Positions 42,360-50,875 of a stretch of 64,000 nucleotides of DNA are shown piece after piece. Made by a program: the position numbers and the translations under genes. The stretch lies in NCBI RefSeq assembly GCF_044759095.2, contig NZ_JBIYSM020000022.1, forward strand, positions 4,540 to 68,539. Direction: 5' to 3'. This stretch comes from JBIYSM02 sp044759095. Lineage in GTDB: Bacteria; Bacillota; Bacilli; Brevibacillales; Brevibacillaceae. A model generated the notes under the pieces. That model was not told the DNA's origin. It worked only from the letters and a program-made list of their open reading frames with translations, and ran no database searches. Positions within the stretch are counted from its first letter, which is position 1. Each line of letters opens with the position of its first letter.

Positions 42360-43274
42360 ATGGAAAGCAGCATGATGAAAAAAATGGAGACGCTCGGCTA
42401 TGTATACGGCTTACTCGGTGTTATCGGGTTTAGTTTGACGCTTCCCGCCACCCGAATCGCCGTAACTCATTTCAGCCCGATGGTGGTGGGATTGGGGAGA
42501 GCGCTGGTGGCCGCTGTACTTGCTGCGCTGATTCTTTGGCTAAAGCAGGAAAAGCTTCCAACCTGGCAGCAGTGGAAAGGATTGATCGTCGTGGCTGGCG
42601 GCGTGATCATCGGATTTCCCCTGCTGTCTGCGTGGGCGATGACGCAGGTGCCAGCCTCACACGGAGCGGTTGTCATCGCGATTCTCCCGCTGGTGACGGC
42701 CGGAATGGCCACCATTCGGGGAGGCGAACGGCCGTCGCTGAAGTTTTGGCTGGCCAGCGCAGCGGGCTGTCTCTTGATCCTGGGCTACACCGCGGCGAAC
42801 GGGCTGGGGGGGCTGCAGCTTGCCGACCTTGCCCTGATGGGCGCAGTATTTGCTGCCGCTGTCAGCTATGCCGAAGGGGGGAAGTTGGCCCGCGAGTTGG
42901 GCGGCTGGCAGGTGATCTGCTGGGCCCTGTTGATTTCTGCTCCCGTTTTGTTCTGGCCGGTAGCCAGAGAGGTGTCAGCTGAGATGCTGCACGCGCCGGT
43001 CAGCGTCTGGCTCAGCTTTTTGTACGTGTCTGTCATCAGCCAGTTTCTCGCTTTTTTTGCCTGGTACGGCGGAATGGCTTTGGCCGGAGTGGCACGGGTC
43101 AGCCAGCTGCAGTATTTGCAGCCGTTTTTTACCATCGTTGGTTCCGTACTGCTCCTCGGTGAGACGATTACCGTCTCCACTCTGGCGGTATCCGCTTTGG
43201 TCGTGTTGATCGTGGCACAGGGACGAAAAGCTCCGGTTGATCGCCGAGTCCCGGAACAGCTCTCCTCGAAGTAG
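42360..43274 (+). CDS. EamA/DMT family transporter
   Basis: A 304-aa protein with ten predicted membrane helices arranged as two EamA repeats (about 12-145 and 158-290). Typical phrases are GFSLTLPATRIAVTHFSPMVVG and RVSQLQYLQPFFTIVGSVLLLGETIT at the end of the second repeat. These drug/metabolite transporters usually export amino acids or metabolites; substrate is not predictable here. It is closed by a strong terminator. Confidence 0.88.
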   Translation: MESSMMKKMETLGYVYGLLGVIGFSLTLPATRIAVTHFSPMVVGLGRALVAAVLAALILWLKQEKLPTWQQWKGLIVVAGGVIIGFPLLSAWAMTQVPASHGAVVIAILPLVTAGMATIRGGERPSLKFWLASAAGCLLILGYTAANGLGGLQLADLALMGAVFAAAVSYAEGGKLARELGGWQVICWALLISAPVLFWPVAREVSAEMLHAPVSVWLSFLYVSVISQFLAFFAWYGGMALAGVARVSQLQYLQPFFTIVGSVLLLGETITVSTLAVSALVVLIVAQGRKAPVDRRVPEQLSSK

Positions 43275-43289
43275 GAGAGTTTTTTTTAC
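43261..43289 (+). terminator. Terminator of the EamA gene
   Basis: CTCTCCT-CGAAGT-AGGAGAG followed by eight T; the stem overlaps the last codons and stop. Confidence 0.9.
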
Positions 43290-43374
43290 GTTATTAACAG
43301 ACAAAATAGTTGAATAAGTTTAAAAAATAGAATAGGATTACGTGTAGGAATGGCAAGATAAGGGAGAGCTCATT

Positions 43375-44598
43375 ATGAAAGAATTGTGGAAACTGGGTTC
43401 ATTTCGCTGGTATTGGACTGGTCTCTTTTTGTCGGGAATCGGTAACCAATTCGGCTGGATGGGGCTTACCTGGTACATCATGAAAAAAACAGGATCATCG
43501 GCGGCGATGGGGGGAGTCGTCCTGGCCTATTTCCTGCCAGGTGTCTTCGCCGGATTGGTGGCCGGGGTGCTGCTGGATCGGTTTGACCGGCGCAAACTGA
43601 TCATGCTGGACAATATGCTGCGGGGTGCATTGTTTCTCGGATTGGTCGCCCTGTTTCAGCTGGAAGAGGTGCCGCTGGGTGCCGTTTACCTGTTGATCGT
43701 GATCGCCGGGATGCTGTCCCCGATCAGCAACGCCGGGGCGCAGACGCTTTTGCCCCAACTGGTGCCAAACAAAGACCTGCTGGTAAAAGCAAACGGATTG
43801 ATGGAGAGCCAATGGCAGATCGTCTACCTGTTCGGCCCGGCGGCGGCCGGGGTGATGATTTCCCTTTACGGGGAAGTCTATGTCCTGCTGCTTGACGCCG
43901 TCAGCTTTTTCCTTTGCGCGTTTTGTTTCAGCCGCATGACAACAGGAACGGCTTCACCGGACCGTCCTGATGCAAGCCTGCGAAAGCCAATGGAATTTCT
44001 CCGTTCTCTCGCTGTCGATCTGCGCACCGGCTATGCCTATTTGACAGGACAATCACAGATCTTGTGGCTGATCTTCTTCAGCTTCTGGTTCAATATGGCG
44101 TACGGCCCGATCGAGGTGGCATTGCCCCTCTTTGCGGAAAAAGAGCTGGCCGGCGGCTCGCTGTCGCTGGGACTGCTTTGGTCTGCCCTGGCGGTGGGGG
44201 CACTATGCGGCTCGCTGTTGTTTTCGGCAATCACCTGGAAGGTTCGCACCGGTTTTACACTGGCTGCCATCATCGTCTTGTGGGGCGTCACTACCAGTCC
44301 CCTGGCGTTGTTCAGTCGGATGGATGTGGCGATCGTCTCGATGGCCTTGGCCGGACTCAGTTTTGCTCCATTCAACATCCTGTATCGCAGCTATTTGCAG
44401 CGGCACGTTCCGCAAGAGCTCTTGGGGCGTGTCTTTACGAGTATTCGGACGATCACCGGATTGGGAATGCCGCTCGGGGCCTTTGCCTCCGGTCTGCTCA
44501 TCCCGTTATTTGGCGTTCGCGGACTGTTTGCTGCGGGTGCGGTCGCCTGCATCCTCTTTGGAGCGTTCGCGTTTTTGCTGCTGCGGCGGCTCGATTGA
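43375..44598 (+). CDS. MFS transporter
   Basis: A 407-aa, 12-helix protein. LLDRFDRRKLIMLDNMLRG marks the helix 2-3 loop, followed by SNAGAQTLLPQLVPNKDLLV and ANGLMESQW, the pattern of the MefA/enterobactin-exporter-like MFS group. It is similar in type to the two other MFS genes nearby (39232 and the broken 41354), suggesting local duplication. The gene converges on the SDR gene with 2 bp between stops. Confidence 0.88.
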   Translation: MKELWKLGSFRWYWTGLFLSGIGNQFGWMGLTWYIMKKTGSSAAMGGVVLAYFLPGVFAGLVAGVLLDRFDRRKLIMLDNMLRGALFLGLVALFQLEEVPLGAVYLLIVIAGMLSPISNAGAQTLLPQLVPNKDLLVKANGLMESQWQIVYLFGPAAAGVMISLYGEVYVLLLDAVSFFLCAFCFSRMTTGTASPDRPDASLRKPMEFLRSLAVDLRTGYAYLTGQSQILWLIFFSFWFNMAYGPIEVALPLFAEKELAGGSLSLGLLWSALAVGALCGSLLFSAITWKVRTGFTLAAIIVLWGVTTSPLALFSRMDVAIVSMALAGLSFAPFNILYRSYLQRHVPQELLGRVFTSIRTITGLGMPLGAFASGLLIPLFGVRGLFAAGAVACILFGAFAFLLLRRLD

Positions 44599-44600
44599 GA

Positions 44601-45395
44601 TTACTTCCGGTTCATCAGCGGCGCCAGCCAACGTTTCACGCCGTGGGGAAGAAGGGAATACACTGCGGATAGCACATGTAGTCGGAGGGGGAGGGCCACT
44701 TCCGGCTGTTTTCTTTCCACGGCTCGCATGATGGTTTTGGCTGCCTCTTCGGGCGTCAGGAGGAAGCGACGAACCTTGTGGCGATAGCGGCCGGTTTCGT
44801 CGGCCCTGTCCAAAAAAGGCGTGTCGATCGGACCCGGCATGACGCAGGTAACCGTTATTCCGGTTCCATCCAGCTCGTGGCGAAGTCCTTCGCTGAAGCG
44901 GATCACGGCAGCCTTGCTGGCCGCGTACACGGCAGCCTTTGCAGTCGCGACTTGCCCGGCCAAAGAGGTAATGTTCACAATCTGACCGGAGCCGGCCTTT
45001 GTCATCATCGGCAAGAACGCGCGGGTAACGTACAGAAGTCCGGACACATTGGTAGCGAGCGTCTGTTCCCATTCATCCAGACTTGTTTCCAAAAACGGCT
45101 TAAATACAGCGGTCCCTGCGTTGTTGTAAAGCAGGTCGCAGCGTTCAAAGCGAATGTGAATCCATGCAGCAAAGGCACGGACGGCTTCGTTGTCTGTCAC
45201 ATCCAGCACATAGGGGTGCAGGTGGCCAGAACGACCGAGGGACGCTGCCATTTCCTTTAATTCCTCCAGTTTGGTCAAGTGGCGTCCGGTCACCGCTACC
45301 TGATCTCCCTGTAAAAGGTGAGCCCGGGCCAGTGCCTGGCCCAGACCGCCTGTTGCTCCCGTGATGATGACGACGCGGTCTTGTTTTTTCACCAT
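44601..45395 (-). CDS. Short-chain dehydrogenase/reductase
   Basis: A 264-aa classical SDR: VIITGATGGLGQALARA (TGxxxGxG NAD(P) site, about 10-18), LLYNNAGTAVF, catalytic Ser in NITSLAG and YAASKAAVIRFSEGLR with YxxxK. The C-terminus has an extra helix (LLPHGVKRWLAPLMNRK) common in SDRs close to DltE-like or membrane-associated types. Substrate unknown. ATG follows AGGAGGAAACC. Confidence 0.88.
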   Translation of the reverse strand: MVKKQDRVVIITGATGGLGQALARAHLLQGDQVAVTGRHLTKLEELKEMAASLGRSGHLHPYVLDVTDNEAVRAFAAWIHIRFERCDLLYNNAGTAVFKPFLETSLDEWEQTLATNVSGLLYVTRAFLPMMTKAGSGQIVNITSLAGQVATAKAAVYAASKAAVIRFSEGLRHELDGTGITVTCVMPGPIDTPFLDRADETGRYRHKVRRFLLTPEEAAKTIMRAVERKQPEVALPLRLHVLSAVYSLLPHGVKRWLAPLMNRK

Positions 45396-45532
45396 GGTTT
45401 CCTCCTCTTCCGTCCTGCATCAAGTGTTTCCTGTAACTCCGCTGTAACCCGCGATGGGCATAATGGGTAAGCCAATCCTAGCACGTTGCCCTGTCTTTTC
45501 CAATCGATTTGAAAACAAAAGGAGGGAGTCTC

Positions 45533-46273
45533 ATGCGTCTACACAATCAAGTGGCGGTCATCACCGGAGGAGCCAGCGGTCTCGGGCGGGCTGCAGCGGA
45601 GCTGTTCGCCCGCGAAGGGGCCCATGTCGTCATTGCCGATTACCAGGAGACTTTAGGCAAGGAAGCGGCGGACGCAATCAGTCAGCAGGGAGGCTCAGCG
45701 ATCAGTCTGCGCGTTGACGTAAGCGACAGCGAAAGCGTTCAGGCCATGGTGCATTCGGTTCTGGGAAAATACGGGCAAGTCGACATTCTCATCAACAACG
45801 CAGGAGTGACCGACGATGCCACACTGCCTAAAATGAAGCAGGAACAGTGGAGCCGCGTGATCGCCATAAACCTGACCGGAGTGTTCAACTGTACCCAGGG
45901 AGTCGTCCCTTTTATGTTGGAACGATCGTGCGGTCGGATCATTAGCACTTCTTCCGTGGTAGGGCTGTACGGCAACTTCGGCCAAACCAACTATGCCGCG
46001 AGCAAAGCCGGCGTGATCGCCATGACCAAGACATGGGCCAAGGAGCTAGGCCCCAAGGGAATCACTTGCAATGCAGTCGCACCCGGATTCATCCGCACGC
46101 CGATGACGGAAGCAGTGCCGGAAAAAATCCTCAAGATGATGGAAGAAAAAGTACCGCTTCGCCGCCTTGGCGAGCCGATTGACATCGCCAACGCCTATCT
46201 GTTCCTCGCGTCGGATGCAGGCCGCTATGTAAACGGAGCGGTTTTGAGTGTGGACGGCGGTCTTGCTTTGTAA
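45533..46273 (+). CDS. FabG-like 3-oxoacyl-ACP / acetoacetyl-CoA reductase family SDR
   Basis: A 246-aa classical SDR with VITGGASGLGRAAAELF (cofactor site), DILINNAGVTDDATLPKM (the ITRDxxxxxM-like active-site lid), ISTSSVVGLYGNFGQTNYAASKAG (Ser, Tyr and Lys) and IRTPMTEAVPEKI. The length and lid motif resemble FabG and PhaB. As it lies outside the fatty acid synthesis cluster, it is more likely an accessory reductase, for example of acetoacetyl-CoA. The ATG at 45533 follows AAAGGAGGGAGTCTC. Confidence 0.85.
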   Translation: MRLHNQVAVITGGASGLGRAAAELFAREGAHVVIADYQETLGKEAADAISQQGGSAISLRVDVSDSESVQAMVHSVLGKYGQVDILINNAGVTDDATLPKMKQEQWSRVIAINLTGVFNCTQGVVPFMLERSCGRIISTSSVVGLYGNFGQTNYAASKAGVIAMTKTWAKELGPKGITCNAVAPGFIRTPMTEAVPEKILKMMEEKVPLRRLGEPIDIANAYLFLASDAGRYVNGAVLSVDGGLAL

Positions 46274-46336
46274 ACATTGGTTGATCGAATAAGCCTCCGG
46301 CCTCTGGTGAAGGATATCCCTAGGGGGTGAATTCAC

Positions 46337-46561
46337 ATGCCAACAATCGTCAAATGCAGTGTTGCCAACTGTGAGTACTGGAGCGAAGGGAACAACTGTA
46401 CGGCGGACATGATCATGGTGGAAATTGATCCGCATGCCAACGCAAACTTCAAGGAAGAGTTCGCCGGTGAATACGGTCACGACAGCGGTCACAAGGACCA
46501 GGCCAAATCCTCATCCCAAACCTGTTGTCACACGTTTAAACCGAAGAAGCAAAACAAGTAA
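46337..46561 (+). CDS. DUF1540 Cys-rich small protein
   Basis: A 74-aa protein after AGGGGGTGAATTCAC. It opens with a DUF1540-type motif, IVKCSVANCEYWSEGNNCTA (three spaced Cys), and ends QTCCHTFKPKKQ. The Cys spacing suggests metal binding or disulfides. Genes of this family are common in spore formers and many are linked to sporulation, but no function is established. Confidence 0.87.
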   Translation: MPTIVKCSVANCEYWSEGNNCTADMIMVEIDPHANANFKEEFAGEYGHDSGHKDQAKSSSQTCCHTFKPKKQNK

Positions 46562-46564
46562 TGC

Positions 46565-46602
46565 CAAAAGAGACGTATCTCCCATGGAGATACGTCTTTT
46601 CC
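46565..46602. terminator. Bidirectional terminator
   Basis: AAAAGAGACGTATCTCC / GGAGATACGTCTTTTCCC stem between convergent genes; T-runs on both strands. Confidence 0.88.
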
Positions 46603-46606
46603 CTTC

Positions 46607-47185
46607 TCAGCGGACAGGCAGATGCAACAGTTTGTCCTGCACTTCTTCCCAGGAGGTAACCCGTTGGACAAGCGCCGGAAGCATTCCCTGATTGTAGGGG
46701 GTATCAAACAGAAATACAGGGATATGCAGCTCCTCGGACAACTGCAAGGCGTTCTCCAGCCGATCCTCAAGAAACAAGTCCACCTGCCATTTTTGCGCAG
46801 CGCTCAACTTGTCATGAGAGCCGATCAAATCAATATCGTGAAACGGAATCTGGTATCGCTCAAACCACTTTACTGTCACGTCCATGTGACGTGCTTCACG
46901 GGCACTTATGTAAATCAAACGATGACTCTGATGCCACTGGCGCAGAACCACGTCGGCTGTACCATGGACGGGGGCGACGTCGTACAGGCGCTCTCCGTGC
47001 CGATCCAGCCAGAGCAGAAATTCTTCTTCCGTGATATCGTAAATGGTGGCCAAATTATAATCTGTGCATTGTTCGTACCGCAAATTCTTGCCAAAGCTCT
47101 CGTTCATCAACGGCACAATACTGCTGGGATCGGTTACGGTTCCGTCAATATCGATGCCAATCCTTAGGGATTTCTCTGGTCTCAT
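46607..47185 (-). CDS. HAD-family 5'-nucleotidase-like protein (NT5C/YqfW type)
   Basis: A 192-aa protein. IGIDIDGTVTDPSS holds the HAD motif I (DxDGT), HRLIYISAREA motif II and QVDLFLEDRLENALQL the metal-binding motif IV. The size and ARE-type motif II match the 5'(3')-deoxyribonucleotidase NT5C family that includes YqfW/YorS. It probably removes phosphate from nucleotides, but this is by family only. Confidence 0.85.
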   Translation of the reverse strand: MRPEKSLRIGIDIDGTVTDPSSIVPLMNESFGKNLRYEQCTDYNLATIYDITEEEFLLWLDRHGERLYDVAPVHGTADVVLRQWHQSHRLIYISAREARHMDVTVKWFERYQIPFHDIDLIGSHDKLSAAQKWQVDLFLEDRLENALQLSEELHIPVFLFDTPYNQGMLPALVQRVTSWEEVQDKLLHLPVR

Positions 47186-47278
47186 CCTCTCGCCTCCAGT
47201 TTAAATTGTACACCGAAGACAGAGAATAAGGCTACTTCCTTCACCACAATCCTTTTGGAAAAGGGGACTGAGCACAAC

Positions 47279-47881
47279 ATGGCGTACGATCGAAACGAAC
47301 GTATGAATGCTGAGCGGAAGGAAGAAAACAACGGTGTTGTCGATGATCGCGCCGAGAAGCGAGACGCGGACAATACCGATACGGAGTTTGCTGCCGATAC
47401 GTGGATGGGGGCCGTCTTTAATCCCGAGGCCTCGAGACCAAGAGGAAACCTCAAGTACGACCCGCACACGTATACGGAAAGGTACGAGGGAGACCGTGGA
47501 CTTGCCAACGAAACGGATCTGCCGTACCGCCAAGAGACTGAGGACGCCGGCGAGGGAGTGGATCGACGGCCCGTCCGTTCCATTCTCGGTGATGATGTGG
47601 AAACCGCTGCGGAGATTGCTGAACCGACCCGTCGCGAACCCCGTTCGCCTGTAACGGAAGCAAACGAGGACAATGCCTCGGGCGGTATTGGCATGGTAGG
47701 ACTGGGATTATCCATTTTGTCTCTGTTCCTGCTTCCCTATCTCGTCGCCCCAATTGGAATGGTCATGGGTTATCTGGCCTATCGTCGAAACGCCCGCACT
47801 CTGGGTGCGTGGGCGATGATCGTAGGCGCAGTGGCCATCCTCGGGGCACTGGTCATCTACCCGTACTACGTCGCCCGTTAA
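47279..47881 (+). CDS. Acidic protein with two C-terminal membrane helices (DUF4190-like end)
   Basis: A 200-aa protein. ATG at 47279 follows AAAAGGGG. The first 130 residues are very rich in Asp, Glu and Arg and look disordered (RNERMNAERKEENNGV, DRREAD-like). The end has two hydrophobic helices (about 136-160 and 170-195; GLGLSILSLFLLPYLVAPIG and WAMIVGAVAILGALVIY), as in DUF4190-type proteins. The charged tail should face the cytoplasm. Function unknown. Confidence 0.75.
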   Translation: MAYDRNERMNAERKEENNGVVDDRAEKRDADNTDTEFAADTWMGAVFNPEASRPRGNLKYDPHTYTERYEGDRGLANETDLPYRQETEDAGEGVDRRPVRSILGDDVETAAEIAEPTRREPRSPVTEANEDNASGGIGMVGLGLSILSLFLLPYLVAPIGMVMGYLAYRRNARTLGAWAMIVGAVAILGALVIYPYYVAR

Positions 47882-47892
47882 TGCGCCCAGTC

Positions 47893-47927
47893 CAAAACCT
47901 CTCCCTTTTGCGGAGAGGTTTTTTCAG
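47893..47927 (+). terminator. Rho-independent terminator
   Basis: AACCTCTC-CCTTTTGC-GGAGAGGTT followed by TTTTTC. Repeat R6 begins right after it. Confidence 0.88.
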
Positions 47928-47928
47928 T

Positions 47929-48023
47929 ATATAAGCGTATAACATTGGGACATCGAATACAGCCACAAGGAAAGGGTTCGGGGCCCCAGCCGACACCAGC
48001 GTTAGCTCATGCCGGATGGGACT
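47929..48023. repeat. Dispersed GTTCGGGGCCCC hairpin repeat, copy R6 (short form)
   Basis: GTATATAAGCGTATAACATTGGG, GAATACAGCCACAAGGAAAG, the GGTTCGGGGCCCC core, then CCAGCCGAC and a loop ACCAGCGTTAGCTCAT with a decayed closing arm GCCGGATGGG. It matches R2 with more differences, so it is an older copy. Confidence 0.8.
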
Positions 48024-48060
48024 TCGACAGAAGCTTTTTTAATCCATGAATTTTTTGTAG

Positions 48061-48089
48061 AATTTTGAATATAAAAATTTTTCAAAATT
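48061..48089. promoter_or_regulatory. Inverted repeat upstream of the liv operon, candidate operator
   Basis: AATTTTGAA - 11 bp - TTCAAAATT is a perfect 9-bp inverted repeat centred about 96 bp before livG in very AT-rich sequence. Its position suits a repressor site of the operon. No regulator gene adjoins it. Confidence 0.4.
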
Positions 48090-48170
48090 ACAGACAGGAT
48101 GTAGTCGTACAAGCGACGAATACATTGTTTATTTCATTCATATACATCGACAGAAGGAGGGGGTGAAGAG

Positions 48171-48956
48171 ATGGCATTGTTGGAAGTCGATCGGCTGTCG
48201 CTTCGCTTTGGCGGGGTGGCGGCCCTCTCGGAGGTAAGCTTCCATGTGGAAAAAGGAGAGATATTTGCCCTGATTGGTCCCAATGGAGCAGGCAAAACCA
48301 GTATGCTCAACTGCATAAGCGGGTTGTACAAGCCGACGTCAGGCAGCATCCGCTTTCAAGGCGAGGAAATCCTCTCGCTTGCGCCGTATAAACGAGCGGA
48401 AAAAGGCATCGCTCGGGCGTTTCAAAACATCGAGCTGTTTAAACATATGACCGTTTTGGACAACCTGATGCTGGGTCGGCACGTCCGGATGAAGTCCGGG
48501 CTTTTGTCCTGCGGTTTTTACTGGGGAAAGGCGCAGCGGGAAGAAATGGAGCATCGCCGTGTCGTCGAGGAAATCATCGATTTTCTTGAGATTGAGGCCA
48601 TTCGACACAAACCGGTGGGAACTTTGTCGTACGGTCTTCAAAAACGAGTGGAAGTCGGGCGAGCGCTGGCTCTGTCGCCTGAACTGCTCCTATTGGATGA
48701 ACCGATGGCAGGCATGAACAGCGAAGAAAAAGAAGATATGGCCCGCTTTATCCTGGACATCCACGAAGAGCGTGGGACAACCATTATTCTGATTGAGCAC
48801 GACATGGGAGTTGTAATGGAACTTTCACAGCACATCGCGGTATTGGATTTCGGACGGTGCATCGCCTTTGGCACGCCGGAAGAAGTGCAGGCCAACCCGC
48901 AGGTGATCCAGGCTTATCTGGGTGAGGATGGTGCTGAGGAGGGGAGGAGCGCATGA
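48171..48956 (+). CDS. livG: Branched-chain-amino-acid-type ABC transporter ATPase (LivG)
   Basis: A 261-aa ATPase. Walker A is GPNGAGKTS (about 38-46), the signature is LSYGLQKRVEVGRAL, Walker B is LLLLDEPMAGMN, and the H-loop is ILIEHDMGVVMEL. The LivG-specific insertion with IARAFQNIELFKHMTVLDNLMLGRH is present. It powers the importer made of LivH and LivM with LivF as its partner. ATG follows GGAGGGGGTGAAG. It is the first gene of a seven-gene operon and overlaps the next by 4 nt. Confidence 0.92.
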   Translation: MALLEVDRLSLRFGGVAALSEVSFHVEKGEIFALIGPNGAGKTSMLNCISGLYKPTSGSIRFQGEEILSLAPYKRAEKGIARAFQNIELFKHMTVLDNLMLGRHVRMKSGLLSCGFYWGKAQREEMEHRRVVEEIIDFLEIEAIRHKPVGTLSYGLQKRVEVGRALALSPELLLLDEPMAGMNSEEKEDMARFILDIHEERGTTIILIEHDMGVVMELSQHIAVLDFGRCIAFGTPEEVQANPQVIQAYLGEDGAEEGRSA

Positions 48957-50875
48957 GACAGGAGACGATCCCACAAAGCTTGCTGGCAAAGGCGGCAGAA
49001 CTGCCGAACAAGACGGCCATGCGGGAGAAGGATTTCGGGATCTGGCAGGAGCTGACCTGGAAACAGCTGTCGGATGAAGTGAAAGCGTTGTCAATCGGAC
49101 TGAAGGAGCTGGGATTCCAGCGCGGCGACAAGCTGGCCATCATCGGTGACAACCGGCCTGAATGGATTATGGCGGAAGTAGCGGCACAGGCAATCGGCGG
49201 AGTTTCCGTCGGGTTGTATCAGGACTCGCTGCCAAAAGAGATCGCCTACGTCCTCAATCACTGCGATGCCAAGATCGTAGTGGTCGAGGATCAGGAACAG
49301 GTGGACAAACTGTTGGAGATTGAGGCGGAGATTCCCGGTGTTCAGAAAATTCTGTATTACGACAAGAAAGGAATGCGCAGCTATTCCCATCCGCTGCTCA
49401 CCGAATTTTGCGACATACAGCAATTGGGCAGGCAAAGTCCGCTCTGGGCGACTGACGACTGGGAGAGGGAAGTCGGTCAGGGAGAAGCGGATGATGTCGC
49501 CATTCTCTGCTACACCTCCGGCACAACCGGCGCGCCAAAAGGGGCCATGCTGACTCATCGAAACCTGTTGCACATGGCGGAAAGTCTCTTTTCTATCGAT
49601 CCGCTGAAGGCTTCGGACGAATATGTGTCCTTCTTGCCGCTGGCCTGGATCGGCGAGCAGATGATGAGCATCTCCGGTGCGTTTTTGATTGGCTTTACCA
49701 TCAACTTTCCGGAGGAAACTTCCACCGTTCAGGCAGATATGCGGGAAATCGGGCCGCATGTGATGTTTTCTCCGCCGCGGATCTGGGAAGATATGGTGTC
49801 ACGCGTACAGGTGAAGCTGCAGGATGCGGGCTGGTTAAAGCGATCCGTGTACGAGTGGTTCCGCCCCTATGGCGAAGCCAAGGCGGATGCCTCCATTTCG
49901 GGCGGACGGTTGACGGCGTGGCAGCGGCTCATGTACAGGCTCGGAGACTATCTGGTCTTTTCCGCCATCAAGGACCACTTGGGACTGCTGCGCATCAAGC
50001 GCGCCTATACAGGCGGAGCGGCGCTGGGACCTGACGTCACGAAGTTCTTTCACAGTCTGGGAGTCAATCTGAAACAGATTTACGGACAGACCGAGGTGTC
50101 CGGGATCGCTGTGGTGCATCGGGACGGAAACATCAAATTCGACACCGTTGGTGAACCGATTCCCGGCACCGAAGCAAAGATTTCAGACAAAGGAGAAATT
50201 CTGATCAAGAGTCCCAGCGTATTCACCGGTTACTACAAAAATGAACAGGCTACAGTGGAGACCTTGACGGATGGCTGGCTGCGAACAGGCGATGCCGGCT
50301 ACATGGACAAGGACGGTCAACTGATTGTGATCGATCGCTTGAAGGACGTCATCCGCTTGGACTCCGGGGAGATGTTTTCCCCGCAGTTCATTGAGAACAA
50401 GCTGAAGTTCAGCCCTTATATAAAGGAAGCGGTGGCGGTTGGGACGGACCGCCCGTACGTGGCTGCGATTCTCAACATCGATATGGCCAATGTGGGGCGC
50501 TGGGCCGAAGTGAATCAGATTGCCTACACCACGTATACCGACTTGTCGCAAAAGCATGAGGTGCTGGGGCTGATTCGCCGGGAAGTGGAACGCATCAACG
50601 GAGAAATGCCCGAAAAGGCAAAAGTGAAACGGTTTGTTCTGCTCTACAAGGAACTGGATGCGGATGACGAAGAGCTCACGCGGACGAAAAAAGTGCGGCG
50701 CGGCTTCGTCGCCAAGAAGTACGAAGCAGTCATCAACGGTTTGTACGGCGATAAGAACGACCTTCCTGTAGAGGGGACGATCCGCTATCGGGACGGAAAA
50801 GAGACCACAATCCGCACCCAGTTGACTGTGGTAGATGTGGATGCACAACGTTCGACGGACGGAGAGGTGGCGTAA
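48953..50875 (+). CDS. Long-chain acyl-CoA synthetase type AMP-binding protein (FadD15-like)
   Basis: A 640-aa adenylate-forming enzyme. Motif A5-like YTSGTTGAPKGAMLTHRNLL, IYGQTEVSG and GWLRTGDAGYMDKDGQLIVIDRLKD are clear, and the linker plus AKVKRFVLLYKELD...TRTKKVRRGFV gives the C-terminal Lys region. The size and C-terminus match the long-chain/FadD15 group. It activates a carboxylic acid with ATP and CoA. Being placed between livG and livH, with overlaps on both sides, it probably acts on the acid that this ABC importer brings in. Confidence 0.9.
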   Translation: MRQETIPQSLLAKAAELPNKTAMREKDFGIWQELTWKQLSDEVKALSIGLKELGFQRGDKLAIIGDNRPEWIMAEVAAQAIGGVSVGLYQDSLPKEIAYVLNHCDAKIVVVEDQEQVDKLLEIEAEIPGVQKILYYDKKGMRSYSHPLLTEFCDIQQLGRQSPLWATDDWEREVGQGEADDVAILCYTSGTTGAPKGAMLTHRNLLHMAESLFSIDPLKASDEYVSFLPLAWIGEQMMSISGAFLIGFTINFPEETSTVQADMREIGPHVMFSPPRIWEDMVSRVQVKLQDAGWLKRSVYEWFRPYGEAKADASISGGRLTAWQRLMYRLGDYLVFSAIKDHLGLLRIKRAYTGGAALGPDVTKFFHSLGVNLKQIYGQTEVSGIAVVHRDGNIKFDTVGEPIPGTEAKISDKGEILIKSPSVFTGYYKNEQATVETLTDGWLRTGDAGYMDKDGQLIVIDRLKDVIRLDSGEMFSPQFIENKLKFSPYIKEAVAVGTDRPYVAAILNIDMANVGRWAEVNQIAYTTYTDLSQKHEVLGLIRREVERINGEMPEKAKVKRFVLLYKELDADDEELTRTKKVRRGFVAKKYEAVINGLYGDKNDLPVEGTIRYRDGKETTIRTQLTVVDVDAQRSTDGEVA

